Shown here piece after piece: positions 22,201-35,614 of a DNA stretch of 64,000 nt. The DNA comes from Azadirachta indica. Lineage: Eukaryota > Streptophyta > Magnoliopsida > Sapindales > Meliaceae. A model generated the notes under the pieces. It was not told the origin of the DNA and did not search any database. It saw only the letters and a program-made list of their open reading frames with translations. A program made the translations under genes and the position numbers. Each line of letters starts with the position of its first letter. Within the stretch, counting starts at the first letter, position 1. The stretch covers positions 441,026 to 505,025 of the forward strand of contig CM040444.1 in assembly GCA_022749755.1 (NCBI GenBank). The letters run 5' to 3'.

Positions 22201-23628
22201 GGTATTAACAATTTGTTGGTTTTTTGTGGACTAAATATTGGCATGATTAAACTTTTTTATTGATTTCAAAGCAATAATTTGTCTTTTGTGTTGGGATAAT
22301 TCTCTTCTATATCTCTTCGGTTTTAGCTTGGAAAAGGTATGCATTTGTCGAAGCAATCACTTTGAACCAATTTGTTTGCCAATGGTCCCTTGTTCTGCTA
22401 AGTTGATTGGCCATGCAAAATGATGGAAACCTTTTATATGCAACTATTTTTTTTTTCCAAGAATCTAAAAAGTGGTTCCTTGCTTGTATCTTTCTTTTGC
22501 TGTAAAAAAAAAAAAAAAATCATGCATAAAACCACTTTCTAGGTTCTTTAAAAAAAATGATAATTGCATATAAAAAGGTTTAATTTTTGTGGTCTACTAA
22601 CCCAGCAAAGTGAGGGACCATTGGTATACAAATTGTTTTCAAGTGATAGTTTCAATAAATGTATGCCTTTTGCAAGTCAAAATAGAAAAGAGTTATCCAA
22701 GTACAAAAATTGTGGGGACCCCAAAGACAAAATTAGTGTTCAAAAATCAATAAAAGAGTTTAGTTATGCCAGCATATAGTTCACAAACAACCAACAAATT
22801 GTTAAATACATCCCAAGTAGTACAAAGCATACAAATTATGCATTAACAATTTGTTGGTTGTTTGTTGACTAAATATTGGCATGATTAAATTTTTTTATCA
22901 ATTTAGAAACATTGTTTTATCTTTTAGGATCCCACTGTTGTCGTGTTAGGATGATTCTCTTCTATTTTAACTTGCAAAAGATATGCGTTTATTGAACCTA
23001 TCACTTGAAAGCAATTTGTTTGCCAATGGCCCTTTTTTGGCTCAATTGGTTGACCACGGAAAATTATGGAAACCTTTTATATGCAATTATTTTTTTTTTA
23101 GAACCTGGAAAGTAGTTCCTTGCATGGATTTTTCTTTTAATAAAAAAAAGACATACATAAAACAACGTTCCAAGTTCTTAAAAAATTGCACATGAAATAG
23201 TTTTTATCATTTTTTGTGGTCCAATAACCTAACGAGAGACCATTGTATACATATTGTTTCTTAGTGATAGGGTCAACAAATGCATACCTTTTGCAAGCTA
23301 AAATAAAAGAGAATTATCTTTGTATAACAGGCATGAGATCCTAAAAGGAAAAAAAAAAGCAATATCCCAAAATAAATAAAAAAGATTAATCACCGCAACC
23401 TTTAGTCCACAAAATATCAACAAATTGTTAAATACATCCCAAGCAGCACAAATCATGCAAATCGTAGGCAATCAGATTATGCAGGTTTTGCATAACTTGT
23501 ACTGCCTTGAATATATTTAACAATTTGTTAGTTGTTTGTGCATTGAATGTTAGCATGATTAAACTTTTATATTAATTTTGGAACATTGATTTTTTCTTTC
23601 AGGATCCCACAATTGTTTAGGATAATAT
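22201..23628. repeat. Foldback cluster, second copy
   Basis: Counterpart of 6421-7850 with the same two palindromic units and the same truncated third arm. Confidence 0.85.
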
Positions 23629-24560
23629 CACTATAAGAAATTATGGTTTTAGTGTCAAATATTTTAGTAATGAAATATTATTTTGTTGCTAAAATATGGT
23701 TTTGGTGAGTAAAATTAAGGGAAAAGGACATGAAGATCCATAAGGTTTGGCTTAATGGACATATAAATCCTAGTTGTTTAAAAAATACTCATATAAGTCC
23801 CAAATTATTTAAAAAAGATGATTATACTCTTATTAAAAATAGTTATTTACAAACATTATTATTAAATTTTTTAAATTTGAGAAAATATAATAATTTATAA
23901 ATAGTGCATTAATAATATAAAATTTATTAAGGTAACTTATAAATTTAATAAATAGTAAATTTTATTTTTATCATATTTTATATAAGTTAACCATACATAA
24001 ATATAAAATTATTATAATATAATTATAAGTATTGTATTATATAATATTTTATTTACATATTAATATTTATTTATGATTTATTTTATTTATTTTCTAATAC
24101 TTAACTAAAATTGAATTGTTAATATACTATAAAATATATAAATTTATATTTTAGTTATAATTTATTAACAAATATTGTTTATAGTATTTATAAAATATAT
24201 AAATTGATAATGAGTTAACAAATATTATATAGTTAATATACTATAAAACAATATTATTATTTATTTTTATTAATATATTTTTAATGTATATTAATATTTC
24301 GTCACATTTAATGATTTAATGATAATTTCTATTAAAAAACTATTACTAATAAGGGTGTAATTGTATTTTAAAAGTCAATTAGGATTTTTATGAGTATTTT
24401 TTAAACTATTAAGATTCATATGTTCAAATCTCAAAGACCCTATGTCCTTTTTCTTGTAAAATTAATTGTGCTCACTAATATAATACAATCTCCAAGTATT
24501 AGTGACATAAACAAATTTTGTGACAAAATTTATGTTACTAATTGTTTGATTGTTATTTTT
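23629..24560. mobile_element. CACTA-like end, second copy
   Basis: Same sequence and same nested MITE as at 7851-8780. Confidence 0.6.
23719..24455. mobile_element. Nested Mutator-type MITE, second copy
   Basis: Counterpart of 7941-8675 with the same GTAAAATTAA flanks; interior AT tracts differ by a few bases. Confidence 0.87.
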
Positions 24561-24981
24561 GCTCCATAATTTCTCCCTTGTTTCGTGATTAGTAAGGACA
24601 AAATTGAAATTCAGTTAGGAAAGTAATTTTTGTAATTAAGATGGCGAATAAATCCATCCACTAGAGCACGAAATGAATAAAGTAATTAAAATATCAGCAA
24701 CACGAAAAGATGCTTAAGGTTCTAGCAGCAAAGAGAATGCAACGCATCTTTACAGTAACGGTAGGCCAATACCAAACAAATCCACAAACTCGTGTCAATG
24801 CTATCATGCAAAACCCTTCTACTAGCATACCAATCTTGCAACAGGTTCTCTTATGACTCACCTAAACGAAAAAGAAAAGAAAAAGGAAATACAAGGAATC
24901 CAATACACTATGTAATGATAATTGACTGCATTAAGGGGATATAAAGCATCAAAATAGAAGAATGAAAACAAATTCACTTAC

Positions 24982-25430
24982 TTCAAAATGCGATCCTGAA
25001 CATGCGCGCCCGGCGCTCTACCCGATGCATCCTGATCATCTTGCAAATCTTTGTCATCAAAAGAAACCTTCCTTTGCTTGTTAATATCTCTGTCCCTATC
25101 ATCGTCATTATCGAATTTTAGTGCATTACAGTTGCTTCTGGTGTCATACTCCTCACGTGCCTTTTTGCTAACGTGTTCTCTTTCTCTTGATCTTTCTTTT
25201 TCTATTCCATCTCCCTTCACTTCTCTCTATTTTTTTCTCTTGCTTTCTCTCTGTCCCTATCCTTCTCACTTTCCTTTTGCTTCTCTCGATCTTTATGTTT
25301 CTCTCTCCCTTTCTCCCTTTCCTTGTCCTTGGGCTTATGTCCTTCCTTTTCCCTGTCTCTACTCTTATCCTTTCCCCTTTCCTTCTCAATTTCCCTGCTC
25401 TCTCTGACTCCTTTTCCTTGCCATCCATGT
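24982..25430 (-). pseudogene. SART1/DOT2-like exon fragment, second copy
   Basis: Same sequence, same frameshift and same splice donor as 9202-9650. Because both copies share the lesion, the exon was already broken before the two copies diverged. Confidence 0.7.
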
Positions 25431-25798
25431 CTAGCAGACAACTTAAAATACAAAATTAAGGCTGTAATGTAAAGAAACAGAATTCAGTGTGCTAATTAAG
25501 TAATTGTAGTAAACATAATTACGCAGCTTAAGTAATACAAAATACAAAATAGAAGTACACGACTTTAGTTTCTCCTTTAATTACTTGCACCCTTTGGTTT
25601 TTGGGTTATGACTTAAGACCTAATTAAAACCCTATTTTTCTTGCCTTCTTTCGCTGTTTGATGTCTAATGCATTATTGAGAGAAATATATATATAGGTTA
25701 GTTTATATTGCTTGCTAATTTTATTTATTTATTTTATATTACTTATTATCATTACATTTATTTATGTATTTCATATGATTTTTAAGAGTGAACTATTA

Positions 25799-26183
25799 TG
25801 ACGCAGGCAGGATAGCGGGTGGGATATAAACACATTGTCAAACGTCAAATCTCGTTCGGTTCTTTAACGCAGTGAGTTAGATAAACGTTCTAACGGATGG
25901 GATTAAATATTGTTCTAACCCTAACGACTCGAAACACGAGTGTCAAGATAACAATTCCATGAGAAACAAAATCAAAGGGGAATATTTTATTTAATAAAAG
26001 ATTATTTCAAAACAATAATATGAGTTTTCTATATATAGTAAAAAAAACCTAACATTACAATTCAACTCAAATAAGGAAAAGAACTCCTATTTAAATAAGA
26101 AAATTAAGAATTAAATAACGAATTAAATTGGTAAAAATAAAAGACTTTCTAAACTAATTAAATTCTAAAATTGTCCTACATCA
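25799..26183. mobile_element. Solo LTR, second copy
   Basis: Counterpart of 10019-10403 with the same TATTA flanks. Confidence 0.85.
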
Positions 26184-26676
26184 TATTAGAGACAAATGAT
26201 ATTAACAAAAAAGAAGAATAAATACAAAGAAAAGCCTACTAAAAAAATAGAATGACAAACAAAACTTTTATTTCTTTTTTTTATTTTTCAAAATATATTA
26301 AAAATTTTATACTTTTTAGTGAGAAACAGAGACGCTTACCTAACAGTAATTATTATTTACCACTTTTCACTATGTAAATTTTGGTAATTACTATTACTTT
26401 AACATTTTAACAGTAAAATTTACTAAACATACAACAACATTCACAATACTTTTAAAAATAAAATATATCAAATATTAAATTGATTCTCTTGAAAATTGAT
26501 TATTTATATAATTAAATATAAGCAAATTATTTTTTTTAAAATAGAAACAGATTATTTTAAAATTTACAACAATCTCAAAATAATTCTAAATCTTGTCTAA
26601 AGTTTCCTCTCAATCAATAAGAAAAATAACATTCCCACTTGAAGTTAATTTTAAAAACGACAGTTATTTAACGTGA

Positions 26677-28738
26677 AAAACAAATTTGGTTAGAATCCTT
26701 TTATTTTTTTGCACATATTGGGTAATTATTAAATTCATTATTTTTATCAATATTAACCAACCAAAAAAAATGGTCTGAATTAAAAGATTAATGAAATATA
26801 TCAAATTTGCCCTAGCCATTCATCTCCTAGAAATGATAGGAAAATGTTTTGAAGAATCGAAATCATTCCCAAATTACCAATATATTCTACATTCTCACTT
26901 ATTTTTCCTTATTCTCTATTAGCTACACGAAATACTAATTAGAAATATCATTAATATGTTACAATATTATTCATACATAATAATTAGTTACACTTATTTT
27001 CTCTATTTTCTATCTCCTTTTTCATTGAATTGTGTTCATTTTATTCTATTTAGGGTGAATTCTTGTGGGACCCAAAATTCATGAGGAATTATTAAAAAAA
27101 AATGCATGATTTTTCACCTCACTCCATCTCAACAGCTCCTACGTTGTACCTCAACGACAATTTAATAATAATTTCAAAAAATTAAAAAGAAGCCAAACTT
27201 TAGAATTTTAATAAATAAAATAATGCCTACTTACAATATTGCTCTAGTTCTCTCAATAATGATTTTCTTTTCCACGTATTAGGTAATTATCAAACTGCTT
27301 ATTTTTATTAATATTTACTAAAATTTTTTGCTAGTCAAACTAACGATTGCACATAACGGGTAATTTTTAAAAATATAAAAAGGTGTTGGATATTAGACGG
27401 AATTTGAAGGGGTATCAATAATTCTCCTGATTTATCAAGTATATCAAATTAGCCTTTGACATTCATCTCCGAGAAATGATAAGAAAATGTTTTGAAGAAT
27501 AAAAATACAACCCCTAGATTAGCAATGAAATTTTGAAGAATCAAAATACATTCCCAAATACCAATATATTCTACATTCTCGCTTATTTCTCGTTATTCTC
27601 TATTAGTTACACTAAATACTAACTAAAAATATTATTGATAAATTATAATAATATTCATATATAACAGTTGGTTATATTTATTTTCTCCATTTTCTATCTC
27701 ATTTTTCATTGCATCATCCTAATTTTATTCCTTTTGATGGAAATTTTTGTGAGACCCCAAATTTATGTGGAATTATTAAAAAAAAAATGCATGATTTTTG
27801 GCCTCATTCCATCTCAACAACTCCTATGTTGTACCTCAACGAGAATTTAAAAATAATTTCAAAAAATTAAAAAGAAGCCACAATTTAATAATTTTAAGTA
27901 AATAAAATAATGCCTACCTGCAATAATGCTCTAGTTCTCTCAATATTGCTTTTCTTTTTCCATTTACTAGGTAATGATCAAATTTATTATTTTTATTAAT
28001 GTTTACTAAATTTTTTGTTAGTCAAACTAAAAATTGGATATAATGGGTAATTTTTAAAAATATAGGAAGGTGTTGGATATTAGACCAAATTTCAAGGGGC
28101 TATCGGTTATTCTCTCAATTATGAAGTATATCAAATTAGCCCTTGATTTTCATCTCCAAAAAATGATTAGAAAATATTTTGTAGAATCAAGATACAACCC
28201 CAAATTACCCATGGATTTAATATTTGCATTTATTTTTCAAATATTCTTAATGTGTTACACTAAATACTAACTAAAAGGGCTGATGTGTGCTTGTCCTGTT
28301 AGGTTGCTCATGAATTAGCCTAAAAGGCGTTAGGATGTTGTGAACTGGAGGTGGATCACCATCTTTCTTGAGCATAGTCAAGTAAGTCTCTTCACCTATT
28401 TTATCCCTCTTGCAACTTTCTAATTTGTAAAATCAATAGTACCTTGGTACTATTGGCCACAAATGAGAAATCATGTGAAGGCATATGTGAAAACTATTCT
28501 CGCATGCTAACAAGACAAGGTTGAGCATAAACAACCCATTGATTAAATATAATTAAGATATTATAATATTATTGATATATAATAATTAGTTATATTTATA
28601 TCCCTTATTCTTGCCTGATTTTCCATTGCATTATTCTTAAATTTATCCCATTTAGTGTGAATTCTATTGACCTTGAACTCAAAGGGGATTGTGAAAAAAA
28701 AAAATGCATGATTTTCACCTCATTTGATCATATAGTTG
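26677..28738. repeat. 690 bp tandem array, second copy
   Basis: Counterpart of 10900-12960, differing by homopolymer lengths. Confidence 0.8.
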
Positions 28739-29092
28739 ATACTCTGTCTTTCCTTGCAACCACACTATTTTTTGACAGTGTTTTTTTTAGTATATTTTGA
28801 CAAATTTCCCAGTTTTATTGTATCTTGTTTTCTATTACATTTGCTTAATTTTGTTTTCTGTCATACGAAAATTGTTTCAAGAAATTAATGGTATGTATAT
28901 ATCACTTGAATTCGCTCAATTTTGTTTTATTTTTATATTCATTTGCGAATTTGTAGTATACATACTGCATACTTATATATGTATATGTATCTGTAGAATA
29001 TGTAGAGTTCTGAACAAAAAGATTAAGTGAACTCATCATGAAGCAGAGCAATTATTTAAAATCATGGATGCTAGTGTGCACATGTGTGTGTG

Positions 29093-29132
<40 letters not shown>

Positions 29133-31142
29133 TATATTACCCCTCAACTATATGTATTTTCTTATATTATTTGTATTTATACATTTTTAACCGTTGAAAT
29201 TATATCATACATATATAATAATTATAGTGCATTAATTATTCACTAATTATATATGTTAAATTTAATCTCAATCTTTAAAAATACTGAATTGTATTATTTT
29301 TAATTTTTATGCAATCGAGTCCCCTCAAATTTTAGTATCAAATATTAGATAAAAAAATGTTGCTCAGCAGAGTGCGATTCACCAAACACGCCGAAGCAGT
29401 TCTGTAGCAATCAACAAACAAGCTTGTACAATATGAACCTTAGGACTGATAAAGACAACTTTTCAGGCAGTAAACGGATAAGAAATCAACGGACAAAATA
29501 TCTATGGAAAAAATTGCGTGGTCTCCATTCTCCCAAATGGCAAGAGTTACAGCTACAAATTTGAACGAACAATATAATAGGGTGTAGAGCCAATTCGTCA
29601 AACTAAAGCCACAGCAAATTTCTTAGATACTTCATAATAAGAGAAGCAAAACGATCTGGATTGGCTCATCCACAGACCTGCGATCAAGCAACCCTATTTT
29701 CCGTCAGGATCAGGTGCAATACTTGCTACAATCAATCAATCTTTTCTTGCTGCAATACTTGTTTTCTCATATTAATAATAGTGTTATTTTCAACTTCATT
29801 TTCTTTCAATTATTCCTAGTTTAGTTTAAGATATTAGTTAAAAATTTTCAATTTAATCAGTATTTTTTTCAATTTAATCTCAATTTTATGATACTCAAGG
29901 AAAAAAAAAGTAAAATTTTTCACTTTTTGGTTTATATAAAAGTATAAATAATTTATTTAAGATTGGTCTATTTGCATCCAGAAATTTAGACAATATTATT
30001 ATTCAAAATATAGATAACACGAGAGTATCAATGGTGTCATAAATCATTCAGGCGAGTCTCAAAATTTATTTTGAATACTTATATTTTAATTAAAAAGCTA
30101 TTACAAAAATAGCCAAAGGGTAATTAAATTTGCTATTAAGGACAATTTAACTTAAGTATATAAAATAGTATTTAATCCCAAACATTTTCTGATATTTTTA
30201 TAACCACTGATTTATGGAGAAAGAAATATATGTTTGGAAAAAGTTAAATTATGAAAAACTTATTTTTTGGTAGAAATTATTTTAAAAACAAAAGTTTATG
30301 AGTTTGATGAATTTTTTTTATGTATATATAGAATTAAAATATAATCTCGTTAATAATCCAGTCTTCTTTTTCTATTTATGAGCTTCTTACTTTGTCAGTC
30401 TAACTAACTAAACACAAATATTAGTAAATAATTTTTATCTTAATTAATTTTCTTAAAAATCAATATCATAACATAAGATTGATTCATGGGTACAAAAACT
30501 AAAACTAGTTAAAAATTGGATCGAACCAAAGTTGATTCTGTTTTTAATTTTCTATTCAATTATTTTTTTAATTCTATATAATTCAAACTAATTGGTGATA
30601 ATTTTTAAAAACTACGTAAATTATATTAGTACATCTCTGTTTAACATTTAATTTACGATATTTATTATCTTATCTATATGTAATAATTACCTCTCAGTTC
30701 ATATTCATCCACAAATCATTCAAATATTGATCAAGAATTTAAAAGCATTAAGCGTCATGATAAATACTCAAAACTCAATATTAAACTAAATGAAAAACAC
30801 AATTTTAGAAATTGGATGTTTTAAATAAATTAAATAATTGGCACAGAAAATAAATCTAGCCACACATGATAAAATATTCAAATTTCACAAACATGAATTC
30901 AACAAATGATAACATAGTTAATCTTTTTAAGCATTTTAATTTTATTTTACAGATGGCTAGCGAACATACTTTTATGCTTCGTTTTCATGCCTTTCATGTT
31001 AAAACAAGTTAATAAATGTAAAATAAAAAAAATGCTTAAAAAGCAAAATAACGATTTAGAACGAACTAAATAACGCTAAGTATGTTATTTAATAATAAAT
31101 AATTCAAATATAATCATGTAACAAAAATGAAGATATGAAATA

Positions 31143-32940
31143 CCCCCAAACTTAATGTTAGCTCTTCCTCAAGTAAAAGAAAAATTAAAAGACTTAATAA
31201 TACAAATTAACTTCCTTACTTAATGAATTTATGGCCAATGAGAATGTAACAAAATATAAACTCAATCATTAAAATATCTAATTATTAACAAGATTTCATT
31301 TGCTATGCTCATGTGTAGTGTGTGATAGTCATAAATTGATCATCCTCCATCATATCATTCTTCACATTATGAAAATATAGCATGCATAAAAGTGCAGAAC
31401 TCCAAATCTCACCAAGATGGTCTCACTCAAACAAGTACAATTGAAATTTAGGTTAACACTCAAAAGTATATGAGACAAACATTACGCTTAGATTTTTAAT
31501 GGAAAAAGAAAACTCACATACAATTAAAAGAATAGGCTATTTCTGATGTGATGATGGTGATCTCATGAAAGGAATACTACTAAATTGATTTTCATGGAAA
31601 TGGATGCACACTAATTAAATAACACACAAGATCAACATAGGAGTTTTCTTCAAAGTTGTAATGAGGCTAATGGGTAAGATAGTTAGAAGAAAGAATGGAT
31701 CAAAAATAAATCAAAGTTTCAGGAACTTCAAACACATGCATTTACCATCCAACTTCAAATTTCGTTTAATAATAAATCTCACCATTACTCATTCATTTTC
31801 ACCCTTTTTTTTTCAAAGCACAACTTTTTTTATGTTTCACCTTATTTTACCTTTTGACCCAAGCGCTCATTACTTAACTAGGCAAGAGCCCCGGTTACTC
31901 AGTAAAATTAAGGCTATGCATTTTATCTCCTTTTTCTTTTTTTTCTTCTTTTTTTATGTGCATCAATTAATACAGCTTTCTCATCACAAGCACACAAATA
32001 GCAACAACCCCTAAACTTATTATGAAGCATATATTATTATAGTTTCAAGATAACTCGAGAGTTCTCATAAGGATATAAATAATATTTTTAACTATCCAGT
32101 TTGGGTATTGTCAGTTTTATGAAAAAAAAAAAAAAAACTTGAGGCTTAAAGTGGTTAACTAAGGAATCATGCGTAAGATTGGCTAAAAAGGCTCAAATGG
32201 TTCAAATAAGTCTTAAAATCCTTTCTCATATATTATACAATCAATCTATATCTAAGACATGAAAAGTTAAGCTAAATAGTCAAAACAAAACATAATAAGA
32301 TCACTAGAATGAAAAGATAATAAATATAGATATAGAGCAGTCATATAACACTCAGAATTAATGCACAAAAGCTCAGAAGCTCACTTAAAAGGTCATATGA
32401 GTCTATTCTATCCTGCATATTATATTCTAACTATGTGAATTCATCTAATTAAGACTCTGATCAAATTTGACATGAAGTGCATATAAAATATGAACATTAA
32501 CAAATGAAAACCAGTTAAAACAAGGATAAAAGTATGATATTTGCTTAATATCTTATTGCTTCAAATTGGCCATGGCTAATTCATTTTCACAAAGCAAGGA
32601 AGTGACTCAAAAACGGAAAACAAACATGGAAAAAAAATTTCAAACACGAAAAAATTACCACAAAAAATGAAAAAAAAATTATCACAAAAATCTACTTCAA
32701 GCAACTCCACCCTCAAACTTAAATCTAACATTTTCCTCAATGATAGAAATTAAAAATCATGCAATGAATAGATTAAGTTGGAAGTGAAATAAAATATTAA
32801 AAATGCAAAGAGAAGGAAAAGGAGCTGATAGCACCTGATTTGAATAACTCCTTCATACATCGTAAAGATCATCTTCTCTTTCTCGAAAACTTTAGGTTGT
32901 CTTCCAAGTAGCGGTAAGTTTGACGTATTCAGCCGAACCA
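31143..32940 (-). other. Gypsy 3' non-coding region
   Basis: AT-rich, with no coding frame that I trust. Two similar boxes, plus-strand CCCCCAAACTTAATGTTAGC (31143) and CCCTCAAACTTAAATCTAAC (32709), mark possible polypurine tracts. Only the first abuts the partial LTR. An open plus-strand frame at 31661-32014 is low complexity (long Phe run) and is rejected. Confidence 0.65.
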
Positions 32941-32942
32941 AG

Positions 32943-33660
32943 TTCTTCCTCAATCAAATAGGGTCTTTGTGAGGAATTTTCGCCTTATTCTTTTCCTCTT
33001 CTCTATAATAGTATTTCAACCGTTGACCATTGACTCGAAAAATATGTCTATTCTTATCTTTTAATTTAACCTTGCTAAAAGGAAGTACTTTCTTAATCAC
33101 GAATGGACCCAACCATCTTGACTTATGTTTTCCAATAAACAACTTTGATTTCTAGTTAACAATAGAACACGATGACCTGTTGTAAAATGTCTCTCAAGAA
33201 CCATTCTATCATGCCTTTTCTTTGTCTCCTTGTAAATTTTAGTACTCTTATACACCTTATTCAGAAACTCTTTCATCTTCTCCTCATAAACATTCACTCC
33301 ACAACTATTGATGACATTTACCCTATGGTAAATACTTGACTCGTTTGAAGATTTCATGTCATGAAAAATGCTAAATTTAACCTCTTCATCATTTACCTTT
33401 AATGTCAACTTGCCATGTTTCACATTAATCAAAGCTCTGCTAATGGCTAAGAAAGGCTTACCAAGAATAAGAGGAATCTCATAGTCTTCTTCCATATCCA
33501 ACACAATGAAGTCAGCCGAAAATATGAATTTGTCAATCTTAACTAGTAAATCCTCCATAATTCCTTTTGAATGCTTAATTGACTTATCCGCCAATTGAAA
33601 TAAAATGGTTGCAGCCTTAACTTCACCAAGAGCCAATTTATTGAAAACATTAAAAGACAT
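32943..33660 (-). pseudogene. Gypsy protease joined to integrase tail
   Basis: The first part (33660 to about 33350) is the gypsy aspartic protease domain: LADKSIKHSKGIMEDLLVKI, FIFSADFIVLDMEEDYEIP, LILGKPFLAISRALINV. The usual sequence after protease then switches directly to the end of the integrase (KMKEFLNKVYKSTKIYKE, KRHDRMVLERHFTTGHRVLL). The frame shifts and ends with the C-terminal module SRWLGPFVIKKVLPFSKVKL and NRHIFRVNGQRLKYY (33142-32954). Roughly 3 kb encoding reverse transcriptase, RNase H and the integrase core are absent. Confidence 0.85.
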
Positions 33661-34267
33661 TAGATTAATAGTTCCACCTAAATCACATAATGTTTTTTGA
33701 AAATAACACTGTCCAATAATGTAAGAATGGCGAAATTCCTAGATCCTTTGATTTTGGAGGCAACTTGTTTTGCAAAATTGTGCTGCATTCTTCGGTTAGC
33801 ATCACCATCTCATTTTCTTTTAATTTCCTCTTGTTGGATAATATCTCCTTCATGAACTTTGCCTAGCTCGGCGTTTGTTCAAGTGCATCTGCAAAAGGGA
33901 TATTAATATGCAACTTTTTAAATACATCAAGGAATTTGGAGAATTGCTTATCTAACTTATTTTTCCAAAGATGTTGAAGAAATGGGATCGGAGGCACATA
34001 TGGTGGAGGTGACAAAGCTTTCTTCTAAGGAGCTGATGCTTCTTGTGATGACTTTGAGGAGTTTGCTTCCTTAGAGGTGTTAATTATGTTTTCCATTTGC
34101 TCTTCACCAACCTTATCCTTTGTTTTTGTTTGGTTTGACATTAAAGCTTGAGATTGCTCCTCTATTTGTACTTTGAATTTGCCTTGTGGTTCTTTAAGTT
34201 GCTTTCCACTTCTAAGTATAATGGCTATTACTTGCTCCTTGGGACTTGTTTCAGTATTATTTAGCAA

Positions 34268-35374
34268 TGATCCTTGCTATTTTTCTATCATCATACTCGC
34301 AAGTTGCCCCACTTGCACCTCTAAATTCCAAAGGGAAGTCTCTTGATTTTGCAAAGTTATTTCAGTTTTTGTCATAAATTGGAATTATTCAAGGTGAGTT
34401 GTGTAAGGGCTTCTTCTAAGTTAACTTTCTTTTCTTGAGGTTGGAATTTGGGTGGTGGTCTTAGAGCATTTTGATTTTCCCTCCAAAAAAAATTAGAATG
34501 ATTCCACCATCCTTGATTGTAGGTGTTGCAATACGGATTGTTCTACTACTGATTATAATTCCTAACATATAAAATTTGTTTAGAAGATGACGGAGCAAAT
34601 GGATTACCAACTTGACAATCAATGCTTGGGTGATTACCACTGTATAACTCATAAACCATTTGAGGAATTTGGATGGAATTCGCTGTAATAGCTCCCAGTT
34701 GCTTGGTTAGTGTGGTCAGCTGAGCAGTGAGTGCAATAATATTGTCTACTTTATGAACTCCAAGGGCCTTCTTCAATGTTAAACATTCTGTGGGCCATTG
34801 ATAAGCATTAGCAGCCATCTTCTTTAACAAGTCATAGGTCTCGTCAATCGTTTTTCCCATTAAGGCACCTCCTGTTGCTGCATCAACAAGTGTTCGTGTT
34901 AAACTGCCCAAACCATTATAGACAGTCTGCACTTGAAGCCATTTAGGTAACCAATGGTGTAGGCATCTTTTCATCATATCTTTATACTTTTTCCAAGCTT
35001 TATATAATGACTCCATCTCATGTGGGGTGATTGTGGTGATATCATTCTGCAACTTTTCCATCTTTGCTGGTGGGAAGAATTTTGCCAAGAATTTTTGTGG
35101 TAAGTCATTCCCAAGTGGTGATAGTACCTAGCAGAAGTGAACTCAACCAACTCTTTGTCTTGTCTCTCAGTGAGAATGGAAATGATCTCAACTTTACTTC
35201 ATCTTCCGACATGTCATTATGTTTGAAAGTGTCGCAAATTTTTAAGAAATTTGCATTATAGGTGTTCGGATCTTTATGAGTTAATCTGCTAAACTGAACT
35301 GAGGTTTGTATTATCTGAATGATGGCTGGTTTGATTTTGAAGTTGTTAACTTGTATTGCTGGTTGCAGCTCCAT
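34268..35374 (-). pseudogene. Gypsy gag remnant
   Basis: Residues near the start read NNFKIKPAIIQIIQ, then LTHKDPNTYNANFLKICDTF and LRSFPFSLRDKTKSWLSSL (35374-35105). After a frameshift between 35105 and 35088 it continues AKFFPPAKMEKLQNDI, WKKYKDMMKRCLHHWLPKWL, VQTVYNGLGSLTRTLVDAA and GALMGKTIDETYDLLKKMA to about 34546. This is the capsid domain of a plant gypsy gag. Further frameshifts separate it from the linker near 34025-34267 (EQVIAIILRSGKQLKEP). It is not functional. Confidence 0.88.
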
Positions 35375-35590
35375 TAATTGTTAGGATAGCATATTCACTT
35401 AAAGCTCGCTGATCTTCGACTCTAACATTTTCCCAAAAATTTTGTTCCATGGTGCTAATTTACTACTATCTCAATGTTTGTCTCTTCTTTCTTTCTGATC
35501 TCCCAAAGGAAACACTTAAAATAAAAATAAAAATAAAACTTCAAAATAAACTCAAAATTAATCGACATTGATATTAAAAGAATTTAACAT

Positions 35591-35608
35591 TCTCCGGCAA
35601 CAATGTCA
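35591..35608 (-). promoter_or_regulatory. Gypsy primer-binding site, degenerate
   Basis: The minus strand reads TGACATTGTTGCCGGAGA, close to the TGGCGCCGTTGCCGGGGA site usual in plant Athila/Tat-type elements, and lies just inside the 5' LTR. Confidence 0.7.
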
Positions 35609-35614
35609 AAAACT

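Larger units (their letters stand above)
15999..31684. repeat. Second copy of the 15.7 kb duplicated segment
   Basis: It begins at the first base after the gap (matching position 178) and ends at the base matching 15898, after which new sequence continues. Differences from the first copy are scattered single bases, homopolymer and dinucleotide length changes, a loss of about 40 bp in the copia gag (near 17500), and a 2 bp insertion in the CXE gene. Confidence 0.97.

Noticed and set aside
31661..32014. 117-codon plus-strand frame
   Set aside because: It lies in the gypsy 3' non-coding region and includes a run of Phe codons from a T tract; no protein motif.
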